A stretch of DNA of 64,000 bases from Tillus elongatus. Lineage: Eukaryota > Arthropoda > Insecta > Coleoptera > Cleridae. The notes under the pieces are model-generated. The model was given only the letters and a program-made list of their open reading frames with translations, searched no databases and was not told the DNA's origin. The stretch covers positions 71,266,082-71,330,081 of the forward strand of contig OZ023270.1 of NCBI GenBank assembly GCA_964006375.1. Direction: 5' to 3'. The position numbers and the translations under genes were made by a program. Positions 48,250 to 60,999 of this stretch are shown piece by piece (the first letter of the stretch is position 1; each line of letters opens with the position of its first letter).

Positions 48250-48500
48250 ATAAATTAACGTCAACCGAGGTTGTGGCATTGTGTTTGAGCAAGTTGAATT
48301 TGTGTACGTTCCGCTCTTCGGGAGGGATCTTAAGCTGTCGGTCACGTATATCATGCGATGTCGGGCACGTTAAAGATTCCTACCTGTCTTACAGAAAGGA
48401 GGGATTCAGTAAAATTTCCAGGATAGGGAAGTGTAACTGCTCACTGGCGTCGGTGATTGGCCTTAGTCGCGGAAATAGACCGAGGTTGAATAAGCAAAAT
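48250..48500 (+). mobile_element. Diverged SINE lacking its head
   Basis: ACGTCAACCGAGGTTGTGGC, ACGTTCCGCTCTTCGGG, GGGCACGTTAAAGATTCC and GGCGTCGGTGATTGGCC match the central and 3' parts of the SINE family. The tRNA head is missing. Confidence 0.78.
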
Positions 48501-49300
48501 AGAAAGAAATACTGTAGAAGTAGCATAATTATTTCTCTACATTTGTTTAATTGTTTAAAACAATATTACTTAGATGCCTGTAAATTACCAATTAAAGGTC
48601 TATTGCACTTTAAAATTTTCACGCCACAAAATAAAGAATTGGTTGGATGCTTTGCGGTGGCATTTGCGAGACGTAAAATCACACCGGCGTGATCTTAACG
48701 AGAGGAAATTACTTCTTTAACGCTCCCCAATAAATCGAAAAAAGCCATCTCTCTGTACGTGATACAACGCTCGATATTCCACTCATTCCTTCTTTTGAGC
48801 GGAAGGTGAATTAAACCCGGTGTAACAATCAATTATAAAGGAAGAAGACGCAGTAGGGCCTGCTAAAACGTCCAACAAAGCGGAAATCAAACATTTTAAT
48901 ACGTAATTTTCGAAGGGTGGGTCCTCAATCTCGTCCGCCTAATTCTTGAATATACTTCTTTGTTCTGTATTCTTTACTAATTCAGTCATCGGCTTTTGAA
49001 CGGTTGAAAAGTTCCGACGAAGTTTCAGTTTGCAGTCAGATTTATCTGTTTTAATTCGTCTTATCGACAAGAAGCTAATATTTGTCGAGGAGTTGAGGAG
49101 GAATTTCACTCGGTTATTAGCAGGGATTCGGTCTTAATATTATATACGTTACGTTTTATGCGAAGGTTTCAGCAAAAGGTACACACGGAATTAAATAATC
49201 CAATATTCCTAACTTTGCGCCATTTCTTCCTTAGACTAAGATTGAGTAGTCAAGTTATGTACAATTAGGATTTAGAAAACGCGTGTACAGTAGTATAATA
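48501..49300. other. Unassigned intronic sequence
   Basis: No gene or repeat recognised. ORF ends here are read-through from the SINE. Confidence 0.35.
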
Positions 49301-50259
49301 CGAGGGCAGGTCACCAAGTCCGTGACTTTTTGAATGAAATCTTGGTGGAAAATAACTTTTTTCTTGGCCAAATGCGCTCGTTTTTTCTTCAAAACGTCAT
49401 TGAATTGGTCCAATGAGTTGGTATAATATTCTCCACTAATTGTTCTTCCCTTTTGAAGGTAATCAATGTGGATTATACCGCGTGCATTCCAAAAAAGAGA
49501 CGGTCGCCATGACTTTATTGCGCTGACAAACCCACCTTCGGCGCCGATTCGCACGGAGAATCCCACTGTTTTGGCTGCTGCTTGGTCTCTGGTGTGTTGT
49601 GGTGAATCCATGTTTCGTCCACAGTAACGAAACAGCGCAAAAACTCGTCCCTATTGCGGTTGAACAACGTCAAACTCTCCTTCGAAGTTATCACACGATT
49701 GCGTTTGTGGTCGATTGAGAGAAAACGCGGTACTGATCTTGCGGATAGCTTTCTCATACCCAAGTGATCATGCAAAATCGAAATCACTGAGCCTTGTGAT
49801 ATGCCTATGGCGTCCACAATCTCCCGCACTTTCAATCTCCGATTGGTCAACATCATATCGTGAACTTTTTCAATTGTTTGGGGTGTAGCGACCTCAACTG
49901 GACGTCCAGAACGTTCGTCGTGATTTGTGCTTGTACGGTCGCAACGAAATTCAGTAAGCCACTTTTTTACCATGGAAATTGATGATGCAGAGTCCCCATA
50001 GTATTTATCAACCTTAGCCTTGGTTTGAGTGATGGTTTTTTTCCGCAAAAAATAATGTTTGGTGAGCACACGAAATTCACTTTTTTCCATTTTCGTTATA
50101 ACTCAAGAGGTTGTCGGCTTTCAATGGCTATCTAACATAAAATAAATGACGCAGCTTGTTCAAAATTTGACATGAGTCAACTGACACATGCTTATTGACA
50201 GGAGCAGTGTTACCCTTCCTGTGAAGAGGCGGGAAATTAAAAAAGTCACGGACTGTCGC
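49301..50259 (-). mobile_element. Mariner element with internal deletion
   Basis: The left end CGAGGGCAGGTCACCAAGTC follows TA (49299-49300); the right end has the matching AGTCACGGACT with changed outer bases. On the minus strand the ATG is at 50090. The element is about 960 bp, shorter than the usual 1.3 kb, because the coding sequence jumps from the second catalytic D straight into the terminal repeat. Confidence 0.85.
49310..50090 (-). pseudogene. Mariner transposase, third catalytic D deleted
   Basis: The N-terminus MEKSEFRVLTKHYFLRKK is intact, followed by the helix-turn-helix region, SISMVKKWLTEFRCDRTST, the WVPRLLS-like block (SVPRFLSIDHKRN) and TVDETWIHHNTPETKQQPKQ with the first D. 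A frameshift near 49560 separates VGLSAQ from RGIIHIDYLQKGRTISGEYY. KKKVIFHQD supplies the second D but the next residues read directly into the terminal repeat (VTDLVTCPR), so the SPDLAPSD segment is absent. No activity is expected. The copy is otherwise well preserved, so relatively young. Confidence 0.88.
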
Positions 50260-50276
50260 CAGCAACTCTTTTCATT

Positions 50277-50640
50277 TCAATATTTTCCACACTTCGTCAG
50301 AGGTACCAGGATTTCCAGAGGCTTTCTCCTTGGTTCACCTCTTCCCTTTTTGCCAAGTACGTCCCCTTCAAATAGTGTGGTCAGAAAGTTATTCCGTCCC
50401 ACAATATGACCAATAAATTGTTGCCTCCTTTCAATTTTTTTCAGCAAGCATCTTCTTTCTCTTATCTTTTCTAAACGTGCTATTTTCAAAACAATTTTTA
50501 AATGCCTAATGATTGTGATCTCAAAATTCGCTGAAAGAAAGATGCTTAAAATACTGACAGTATTATGAGAGTACAATTTTTGGGACGTCTTTTGAGATAT
50601 AATTCTGGAAACAATATTGGAAGGATAATTAGACACTTGG
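50277..50640 (-). pseudogene. LINE ORF2 C-terminal fragment
   Basis: Minus strand, one open frame: KIRERRCLLKKIERRQQFIG, HIVGRNNFLTTLFEGDVLGK and KGRGEPRRKPLEILVPL. Best-preserved copy of the C-terminal LINE piece also seen at 22075 (+) and 41095 (-). Confidence 0.8.
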
Positions 50641-51187
50641 ACTTAGGGATAAACTTCTGCAAAACCTGGGCCAATTAATGAAACGCGGAGGTTATAACAA
50701 AATAAAAATAATTGTTGGAGAGTCATGTTTGCGGCGACATCGCCTTTAGACTGTAATAATGGTGATACTCAAAGCCTAGACACTTTCATCGTTTTTATTG
50801 TACTATATATGCACCCATCAACTTTAATAGCATTGTCCAACGGTCACATATTCAAAACGAGCTTCAATAGAAGACAGTAGAATCGAAGAATAATACAGGG
50901 CATTTTATTATATTATTATTTATGTGTCCAGTTGTTATTGTAAACTAGTTAGGTTGGTTTCGTACCGTACAAAAGGCTACACGGTCATTCGGTAAATGTG
51001 TCCGATAAATGGCTTCAACTGATTCAATAAGAGCTTGATTTAATAAATTGATTAAATCAATCCATCAATAAATAGAACTGTTAAGTCAATTTTCTACCCA
51101 CTCGAAATAAATTAATTGCATGTTTATATATTGGCCTGATATTCGAGAGTTAATACACATAATACAAATATGTAGTTGTCAAACAAA
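50641..51187. other. Unassigned intronic sequence
   Basis: Nothing recognised; AT-rich. Confidence 0.3.
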
Positions 51188-52680
<1,493 letters not shown>

Positions 52681-52733
52681 AAAAGTAATGAAAATGCGCT
52701 ACTATAACGCACTTGCTGCGTCCCGACTTTTTT
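52681..52733 (+). repeat. Solo tail of the DINE-1/HINE-like family
   Basis: CGCTACTATAACGCACTTGC, TGCGTCCCGAC and a T run, with no body before it. Confidence 0.75.
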
Positions 52734-52930
52734 ATGTGTCTTCATTCAGTTCTACACCCTATAGCTAAAACATTTTTTAAAAGAAGCAACACGCTGCTTT
52801 TAATTTTAGTCTATTTGTGTTGCAAAACTGTAAAACTACAATTTGTTTATAGATGTTTATTCACCTGGAGAATCTATAGCTAATACATTTAAAGAACGGC
52901 AGGACATTGGTTTTAACTTTAATATAGATA

Positions 52931-54195
52931 CAGCGTGTTTCAAAATGATTATCTGGGTTTTAAGCCTTTCTAGCATTTATTAAATTTAACTTGCAATTAT
53001 AAATAATACATCAAATGAAAGAAGTAGTCCAACTGTTTTGTTGGTACATATGTGCGCATGCACTGTTTCCTCTGTCTTCGGTTCGAAAGCCCGAGCAGCA
53101 AAGATGGCGACTAGTGAACAGAAAGCTTTTCTGTATTGCAGTTTGCAAGGACTGAATTGGTAGGTACAGTGCAGCGTGCGTTCCGTTTTAAGTTATAATG
53201 TAATCCTCCAAGTGTTAATAACATCCGTAGATGGTATTCTAAGTTTAAAGATACCGGTTGTGTTTGCAAAGGGAAGAGCACGGGATCACCAAGAGTGGCT
53301 GAAGAACGTATTGAACGAGTGAAAGAGCCTTTGACGTGTAGCCCCAAGAAACCAGTTGGGAAGGCTAGTCTTGAATTAGCAATTCCATTGACGTCTTTGT
53401 AAAGAGTTTTAAGGAAACGCTTACAACTACGTCCTCACCGCTTGCAGTTGTTACAAGCGTTAAAGGTTTGATACTACGGTTTACGTACCAACTTTGCAAA
53501 CGATATTTTGCTGCATGACGATGAATATTTTCTGGATCGTGTCGTCTTCAGCGATGAATCGACATTTCACCTAAGTGAACATATGAACACTCAGAACGTG
53601 CGCATCTGGGAGTCAGCAAATCCCCACGAGGTGTATTTTCTGTATCCCAGTGGAAAGTTTTTGGGCCTTTTTTTGTTGAAGCAACTATAACTGGTGTTTC
53701 TTCTCTTGATACACTACAACTATGGTTCTTTCCTCAATTGGAAGAAGCTGAACCGCCGCCCCACCAACATAACTCAGTACGGGATCGGTTAAACAACATT
53801 GTAGCCGACCGCTGGATTGGCCGCAAGGGGTCGGATGACAGAGCTTGTTTCGCATGGCCTCCACATTCACCCGATCTGACGCCATGCGATTTTTACCTTT
53901 GGGGGTTCATAAAGGGTCATGTGTATGCGCCACCGCTACCAGCTGACCTACCCGACTTAAGAAACATAATTGAAGCAGTTGTTGCAATAGTTACTCCAGA
54001 GACACTGAACAAAGTATGGGACGAACTCGACTATCGACTCGATATGTGCCATGTGGCTAATTGTGCTCACATTGAACAGTTGTAGGAAAAACCGTTTGAG
54101 TTGTTCTTTCATTTGATGTATTAATTTTAATTGTTAGTTAAATGTAATAAATACGACAAAGCCTTAAAACCTGGATATCATTTTGAAAGACCCGG
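52931..54195 (+). mobile_element. Complete Tc1/mariner-type element with ~95-bp terminal inverted repeats
   Basis: The left end CAGCGTGTTTCAAAATGATT and the right end (complement CCGGGTCTTTCAAAATGATA) are inverted over about 95 bp, extending to ACATCAAATGAAAGAA on both sides. TA lies directly outside each end (52929-52930, 54196-54197). Length 1265 bp with a decayed transposase between. This is the best-delimited DNA transposon in the window. Confidence 0.88.
53104..54085 (+). pseudogene. Transposase of the DUF4817-like Tc1/mariner family, decayed
   Basis: It starts ATGGCGACTAGTGAACAG (MATSEQKAF). Further pieces in several frames are VFAKGRARDH-region text, HLGVLR-like text, DDEYFLDRVVFSDESTFHLS with the first catalytic D, NTQNVRIWESANPHE, then DRLNNIVADRWIGRKGSDDR and FAWPPHSPDLTPCDFYLWGF with the third D, and the end ELDYRLDMCHVANCAHIEQL, a typical C-terminus. 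FQQDGAPPH is reduced to PPPHQHNSVRDR by a small deletion that removes the second D. Several frameshifts and stops. Confidence 0.85.
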
Positions 54196-54197
54196 TA

Positions 54198-54719
54198 TAT
54201 GCGTTAAAAAACTATAAAAATACAACAAAATCAACAGAGTTATGCTATCGAACAGTTTACATATTATTTTTTTACAACGCGACACATTTTTCAGTGTTAT
54301 TCTATTACCTGTATGTAAGACGGATGTGAGGTATTTATTTGAATCGCAATAATAATATTATGACTTAGTCGTTTTACAATCAAACAAGTTGAAAACGATT
54401 TTCATCACTGCATCTTCATTAATATTAGTAATACACAGCTCAGTTCTTTAATTTTTTAACAGCCTCACCTGTTGGTGATGACAATTTTAGATCGGTCTAT
54501 AAATAAAGCTTCTCACCTAGCGTTTGTTTAACTTGGAGAAGTGAGCGCTTATACACTCATTAAGAAAAACAAATAAAAGCAATCTAAACTCATTTCTTGT
54601 CATTTTTAAAACGGGTGTCTCGTCTCACATATCGCTTATAGAAAAGTTTCTTTTTATTCACCCTCTAACTAATCTTTTTTTACTCTTGCGTCGTCTTAGC
54701 TATTATTGGTATTTCACTA
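54198..54719. other. Unassigned intronic sequence
   Basis: No gene; AT-rich. Confidence 0.3.
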
Positions 54720-55095
54720 AAGCCTTAGTATCAGTAGCTGAGCGGATAGCGCGTCGGTTTGCTGTGCAGAGATCCCTGGCTTGTATCTCAGGACAGACCG
54801 CACTTCTTCAAAAATAATAAATAATTTATTAAGTACATACTTAAAAATAACATTCATTAAGGAGTTGCGTCTGAGTTAGTTTAATGCCTTTACGTTCCTC
54901 TTTTTGGAAGGGGCGTAAGAGCGTCTATGCCCTGCACCAGGCAATGTAGGGAATGTTAAAGATCACTTCTCTGCTTTTAAGAAACAAAGTTTTAAACAAA
55001 TTTATAGGTTGGTAAGGTGAATCTGCCCCATGGTATCTGTGATTGGCCAAGGTCTCCGAAATATGCCGACGTTAAAGAAACAAAATACCTACATG
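54720..55095 (+). mobile_element. SINE with a different tRNA head and the shared 3' region
   Basis: The head AGTAGCTGAGCGGATAGCGC is a good box A, while box B is degenerate (GGCTTGTATCTCAGG). The middle has TACGTTCCTCTTTTTGGAAG. The 3' part GATTGGCCAAGGTCTCCG and GCCGACGTTAAAGAAAC match the main SINE family. A distinct subfamily with swapped 5' head is likely. Confidence 0.7.
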
Positions 55096-55189
55096 CACTT
55101 TTAGTATCTGCTTTTAATAATGGAGAAATCAAATATTACAAGAGGAAATAATTCTTCGTGTGTCAAACCTCGTTTTACAGCAATATCTG

Positions 55190-55395
55190 AAAACCGGAGA
55201 GATAATTGTATTAGTACCCTTGGTATGTAAGGTTTCGCCTTTAACTTTAACGCATCATCAGAAGAGAATTTACGATGCCGTAAAAGGCGAAACCTGCTGC
55301 AGAAAAGAAAACGAGCACTTGTGAAGCCAGATAAGAAATCTCCACATCTATATTTGGTATGGAACTGTTTCACAAAGTAAGGGCAACATAATAAA
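55190..55395. repeat. Penelope-type terminal repeat remnant with hammerhead-like motif
   Basis: On the minus strand CTGATGA (55261-55255), a loose hairpin, and GAAAC (about 55235-55231). On the plus strand GTAAAAGGCGAAACC gives an inverted partner. The right part CACTTGTGAAGCCAGA...AAGTAAGGGCAAC matches the end of the Penelope terminal repeat at 4060-4130. Confidence 0.5.
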
Positions 55396-57025
55396 AAACT
55401 GTAACCACCATCGAAAAGATAAAAATACTTTTATAGAATTTTTACGGTAAGAGTGAAATGACGTTATGAAGACAAGCAGTGCCACGTTGCCAGATTGCCA
55501 AATATTCCTGAGTATGTCTGTATTTTGAAAGCGAACCTTTTTAGTAGTTAATTTTAGTTAATTTGTATTTATTTGACTTCCAATCATCATTTGTAGCAAA
55601 CTAAAGAAAACCGTATCTTATTTTAGTAGTCAATTTCTCAAAACCCACTGCTTCAAATTTAAAAAATAAGGCACCGTTGAAAAGAGATTTACACCAGCTC
55701 TAAAATGATGTGCTACTTGGCCCCACTTGTCATTTAAGATTTTAGGGGTGGATCGCACCACCGCTTAAGAGTTGGTGTTGCGATGTTTACAATAAGCCTT
55801 AAAGTCTTCCCCATTGAAAGCAAAGTTTACTTCTTTGGGCGACTTTCAACAAGATCACGATAAGTGCCCTAAAAACGCGCCTGTTTCCTTTTCAAGTGGC
55901 CAGCCTGTATGTGAAACTTATCACAAAACACTTAATGGAATCACCCCTATATTTCACTCAACGTAACAAAATCAAAACCATTTAGATCGGTTTAGGCATT
56001 GTCGCACAATTTGTGAACATACAAAAACAAGCATAAGCGTCAAATTGAGAACCTGCTCCTTTTTTTAAGTCTGTTAAAAAGGTAAACCCCAAGAATGAGA
56101 AGTTCGTGTTTTAGCACATCTACAAATAGTTTTTAACCAGATTACATCTAGGAATGTAGTAGTTTCAACTTATAGTGAAACAAAAGCCAGTTACAATAAA
56201 ACGGGCAAAAGTGACTTTCTACAAGTTAACTGAACTCGTATTGCAACTCACCTATCAGACGAATCGAATGCTTTTGTATCAAATCAATAAGAGACAGGAA
56301 AAAGTTGCTTTCAATGGAAACACTTCTTTATGGCTTGGGTCATAGTTATTTAGGCTTTTTAGTGTTTTAAATCGCTTTAAAAGTAAAGTGATATTTACCA
56401 AAACACAGAAAAAATAATTTGTCACTGAAATTTTAGAACTCTTTTTTCTTCGTCGCCAACAACTTTAAACAAAATTGCTTTCTATTGATATCGTGTGACA
56501 TAAATATGAAGAAAACTGCGTATACATATATTTTTTCTGATATTCATAAATTTTATTGTTTGTCATTTGAAACCGTTACATCCATATAAACTCTAAACTG
56601 CCGTGTCACGTCACTTTTCTGATATTATATAACTTTTTTATGGTGAAAGCATCTTGGCTGTTCTCACGCCAATTTCCTCGATTTCCCTATAGTTTTTCAA
56701 TCAACCAAACAAGATGTGCTGTGTGTCGAATGTCATTCTCGATTCTGGAACGCGACAGCTCTTCTTCCGATAATAATGTAAGACTGCATGCTTAGGGTGC
56801 GTACACATCTGTAGAAAGAGCAAATAAGTATTAATATGCATGTATTTCGTTCCTTTATCATCGACGGATTGCTGTGAGTATGGAAAATTACATCACCCCC
56901 TTGGAAATTTTGGAGAAGTCTTTTCATTATAGATTACCTACTATACTTTTTACTACCACCTTTTAAATTGCCATTCAGTTATCATAAAATAAATTAAAGT
57001 AAAGGAACTTAAATTAAACTAATCA
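55396..57025. other. Unassigned intronic sequence
   Basis: No coding match; 55680-56030 is somewhat more GC-balanced. Nothing nameable. Confidence 0.3.
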
Positions 57026-57080
57026 TTTGACGCAACGAACTTAGTTGGCGAAACGCTTCTTGTGGTTGGAAATGTGTTGT
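57026..57080 (+). repeat. Solo hairpin-GAAAC motif of the palindromic repeat type
   Basis: CAAC-GAACTTA-GTTG hairpin followed by GCGAAACGC, like the centre of the 41.7-kb repeat. The CTGATGA strand is missing. Confidence 0.35.
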
Positions 57081-57188
57081 TTTGAAAAATAGATTTTTTA
57101 AGTTTAGCTGACATAAACCTTAAAGTTTGCATAATAGTGTGAGTCTTTATTTTTTAGATAAAAAGAAACAATTTGTTATGTGGTGTAA

Positions 57189-58531
57189 TCATAAAGTAAG
57201 GAGTATACTTTAAAGTTATATAATTTTAAAAAATCAAGGTAGGAGCAAAAAGTAGTTGCTTCAACAGATGGATTTTACTGTATCTATGGCAAAGAAAAGA
57301 GTTGTCGGGCCAACTTGTGATACAAGTGTCAGATATAAATATCGCGATTTAGATCATTCTTCTCAAAATATAACTCACGTAAACGTACATTGAAACGATT
57401 CAAACTTTAATAACATGGATATACGAACAATAATTGGTTTAGTACAATGTCATTTGTCGTAAAAATTACACTGCTAGATACCGAAATTTCGTATTTGTTT
57501 AAAAATGGGTTTGAGAATAGAGCTATGTCAAACGAAAGCGTACCGTAATTTAATTATCAAATTTAGTAGAATACCAAGATTAGGAAGACCAAGGATTAGT
57601 GATATCAAAGTTGTAGAAGTTCTGGAAAGTCTAAGCATAGCCAACTCTAATGCCCCAGCAATCAGTAGTATGAATGTGATATCAAAACGATAGCAATTGC
57701 CATATACCACTATTTGGAAAATTTTACGCAAAATCCTGAAAATGTATTAATGGATGCAGATGTTCCTATCAGGTATGATTTTTCTTTACAAATATTGGAT
57801 AAGATGGAAATTATACCCAAACGGTTGCCGCATATTTTATGGACAGATTAAGCCCATTTCTCTCTAAATGGATTCAATACTCAAAACTGTCGAATATGGT
57901 CAACAGATAATCCAGATGAAATCGTTCAGGAAGATCTTCATGACAAAAGGGTCATCCTTTGGTGCGGTTTCACAGTTAATATTTTCATTTTGACCATTAT
58001 TTTTTGAGGAGGCACAAAATGGAGATGCCGTATCTGTAACTGCTACTGGTGAACGATACCTGCAAACGTTATGCGATTATGCCATTCCACGGATACAAAA
58101 CATGATTTTTATGCATATTTACCGACCAGTTAAAGAATTGTGAATTGGTGTTTTTCAAGATGGTGTTATAAGCAGACATTCGGAAATTCATGGCTTGTAC
58201 GATCTCCTGATCTTAGCGTATTACTGGCTGTGGGGTTATTTAAAAATTGTTGTTTAGGACATGACCAACAACCCTGAAAGAATTAGAAGGCTCTATGAGA
58301 GAGTAAATTGCTGCAATTGAACCAGAAATTCTGAATAATCCTGTGTAAAATTTGGAGGAATAGTTGGTGATTTTACAGCAGCAAAATGGACGACCTATCA
58401 AACATTTGCGTTAGCCACAGTTGGACATAATAAATCCTATTATATATGCAATCGAATTTCTTTCACATTCTGTTGTTAACTTTATTTGTTAAAAATACAT
58501 AATAAGCTTAAATATATCCCTTACTTTATGA
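57189..58531 (+). mobile_element. Second DUF4817-like Tc1/mariner element with short terminal repeats
   Basis: The left TCATAAAGTAAGGAGTATA and the right complement TCATAAAGTAAGGGATATA form an inverted repeat of about 19 bp. TA follows the right end (58532-58533); the left flanking dinucleotide reads AA, so the target duplication is mutated or the boundary is slightly off. Length about 1343 bp. Confidence 0.75.
57505..58430 (+). pseudogene. Transposase pseudogene of the DUF4817-like family
   Basis: Pieces in several frames: RIPRLGRPRISDIKVVEVLE and LSIANSNAPAIS, then LPYTTIWKILRKILKMY, FSLNGFNTQNCRIWSTDNPD, RVILWCGFTVNIF, GTKWRCRICN-type text and SWLVRSPDLSVLLAVGLFKN (degraded SPDL). The first catalytic region WTDEAHF reads WTD then a stop; the DGAPPH block and last acidic residue are not intact. 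Related to but clearly different from 53104-54085. Confidence 0.78.
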
Positions 58532-58609
58532 TAGGCTTGTGTATTGAGAGAAGATTAAAATGAATTGTAACTAATTTTACTAACAATCTCCGAGAGCAAG
58601 GTAAAAAAA

Positions 58610-58795
58610 AGGTAAAGGTAAGATGCTTACTGGCAATTAGGCCATTGCTCCACCTTGAGCTCGATCTCAACGACGACAGTGATTTTGAAAAATCATCCGG
58701 CGCCGGTGAGGCTCGAACCGTCGTCCCCCGAGTCCGTATTGGAAAGTCTGAATCGACTTTCCCGCACGGCCACGGAGGCGCTATCTCCGAGAACA
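58610..58795 (-). mobile_element. tRNA-derived SINE, third type
   Basis: On the minus strand TCCGTGGCCGTGCGGGAAAG is a box A region and GACGGTTCGAGCCTCACC a box B, then about 90 bp and a run of AGGTAAAGGTAAA-type complement at 58600-58625. The long variable region makes a tRNA-Leu/Ser-like origin possible. An intact tRNA is unlikely because the acceptor ends do not pair well. Confidence 0.55.
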
Positions 58796-58799
58796 AAGT

Positions 58800-59540
58800 A
58801 ACGATTGTTTTTTAATTTTCCTTTTTTATTTGTTAAGTTAATTGTCATTTGTCTAATAAATATTTTTATAGGATTAACCTCTCGTGGATTGACTCTAGCG
58901 ATTTAATAACACACGAAACTTTGCACAGCATACGATCAGTTTGCTTTAAACGTTTTACGTTACTGTTTCCAAGTGTGTATGGTGCTTTAAAGAGATACAC
59001 TGTTGGATATGGTGTGTAACATGCAGATGGTTTTCCGTTGTTTTATTGAATTTTATGGTTGGACATTAAATTTTATTAGTTTATTACATTCGACTTTTAT
59101 AAGATGGCTTTTCTAATGAAGCATAGTTGACATTGACGTTTTTGCTACTCATGCAGGAGGGTTTTATATGCACGATAATGCTGGTGGGATTCATTCATCC
59201 ATTTATCCATTATTAAATTAAGTACAAAATCAATCGGAACTCATACAATTTTTAAATTTGTTCCATTATTTTATGTTTCGTTGTTTGCTAATAGATGGTG
59301 TTAAGCGATTACACCGAAATTAACACCTTCCCGCTCTCTTGGACGTGGGCGGTGGACCACCAATAGCCATTTCATCATTCCTCACCTTTCGGTTATTATT
59401 TCAAGAGCGACTTCGATTTTTCTTCTTTGCTAATGCTTTTTCCGCATTTCTAAATTAATACTTGTCCCATTAGTAAATCTATTTATATTATCTGGGACAG
59501 TATACAACTTATACGAGGGGCAGCAAGTAGTAATACTTTT
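58800..59540. other. Unassigned intronic sequence
   Basis: No gene. 59310-59400 is slightly GC-richer (CACCTTCCCGCTCTCTTGG). Confidence 0.3.
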
Positions 59541-59662
59541 TTAGTGAATTTTGATTTTTTTAAAATCACTAATAGAGAGGTATCGATGGTGAGACTTTGC
59601 AAAAATTTTGTCAAATGAGCGCGAACTAGAACCCCTAGAAGCCATATTCGGGGTCAGTTAAA

Positions 59663-59742
<80 letters not shown>

Positions 59743-60213
59743 AACCGATAACTCAAAAAATAATTAACCGATGTCGATGAAACTCGGTAATCGCCTTTCT
59801 TTTATTAATGGCTTGGACGAGTTCGTTAGCCAGGAAAATCGGTCAAGGTTTTCCCGGAAAATTTTGAGTTTTTCTTTTCGAAAAAAAATTTTTCATTAAA
59901 AATTACGAAGCTATTTCAATAAAACTTTGTAGATATATTGTTTTGGGTAAGGCCTTACTACGTACCAAAATTTAACTTTATAAGTTTATAGAAAATTGAG
60001 TTATTCCAATTTTGAGTTTTTTTTCGAAAAAAAATTTTTTCTCCTAAAATTATAGTTATTTTAAAGCAATTTGGTGAATATGTTTCCTTGAAAAAGGTCT
60101 TACTACATACCAAAATTCAACTTTCTAAGTTTATAGAATGTTGAGTTATTCAAATTTGAAGCATTTAATAAAAATTCAATACCATAACGCACTTGCTGCG
60201 TCCCGAACTTTTT
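59541..60213 (+). mobile_element. Complete DINE-1/HINE-like element with duplicated body
   Basis: Head TTAGTGAATTTTGATTTTT with AAAATCACTAA, AATGAGCGCGAACTAGAACC, (TA)n 59666-59740, body CCAACCGATAACTCAAAAAA, and tail AATACCATAACGCACTTGC ending CCCGAACTTTTT at 60213. Two tandem diverged body units of about 150 bp (start near 59920 and 60050; both contain CTTACTACRTACCAAAATT) lie before the tail. Confidence 0.78.
59666..59740. repeat. (TA)n microsatellite
   Basis: About 37 TA units. Confidence 0.97.
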
Positions 60214-60364
60214 GTAGTTCCACAGAACATTTCCAATTGGCGCTTAATAAAAAATTATAAAATCAAATTGCATTGCAAACAAGACCAAATTAGATCTAAA
60301 AATGGATGATATTTACATAAGTTTTAAGGTAATAAGTAAAATTAACTACATTATCTTACACATA

Positions 60365-60970
60365 CGAGTAAGCGCCAAAACCTCGCTGCCTGACTATAAA
60401 AGAAACGGCGTAGACTCACATTTCAATTCTATCTTCAAATATAGTCCCCCCTCCCTAACACCAATGCACTTATTACGTCGTTTCATCAACCATTTGATAC
60501 CCCCAAAAAATATTCTGCCGATTTCTCCACAAAATGTGCCCAAACGTCAGCTTTCACCTCTCCATCGTTACTGAAATGGCGCCCGCGAAGGTCGTTTTTC
60601 AAATTTACGAATAGGTAGTAGTCACTAGGGGCCATATCTGGACTCTACGGAGCGTGACCAATTTGTTCCAAACCGCAGTCACAAATTGCGGCTTATAAAA
60701 TTCGAGCAGTGTGCACGGGTGCATTGTCATGGAGCAAATGCACGCCTCTGGTCAGTTTCCCACGTCGTGTCTCCCGAAAATGTTGTGGTAATTTATGCAG
60801 AGATGTTGGATAATATGCTTTGTTGGCTATGGCGTTGCGTTCTTCAAAGCCTATGAGAAGAATACCCTCACAATCCAAAAAAATCGTAGCCATCACTTTT
60901 TTTTGTCGACTGACGGTGCTTGTTCTTTACGCCATCGACTTCCTATTGCACAAAAGATCATACTAGAGAA
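60365..60970 (-). pseudogene. Mariner transposase C-terminal half, third subfamily
   Basis: Minus strand: MATIFLDCEGILLIGFEERN (second-block region, FWDCEG degraded to FLDCEG), RGKLTRGVHLLHDNAPVHTA with the second catalytic D, then in another frame AAICDCGLEQIGHAP, SPDMAPSDYYLFVNLKNDLR with the third D, and GRHFSNDGEVKADVWAHFVE. The N-terminus is lost. Different subfamily from 43525 and 49301. Confidence 0.82.
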
Positions 60971-60999
60971 ACATAGTTTTATCTCCTGTGACAATTATC

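Noticed and set aside
58680..58795. A tRNA gene of Leu/Ser type on the minus strand
   Set aside because: Box B is good but the acceptor stem does not close and a SINE-like body follows.
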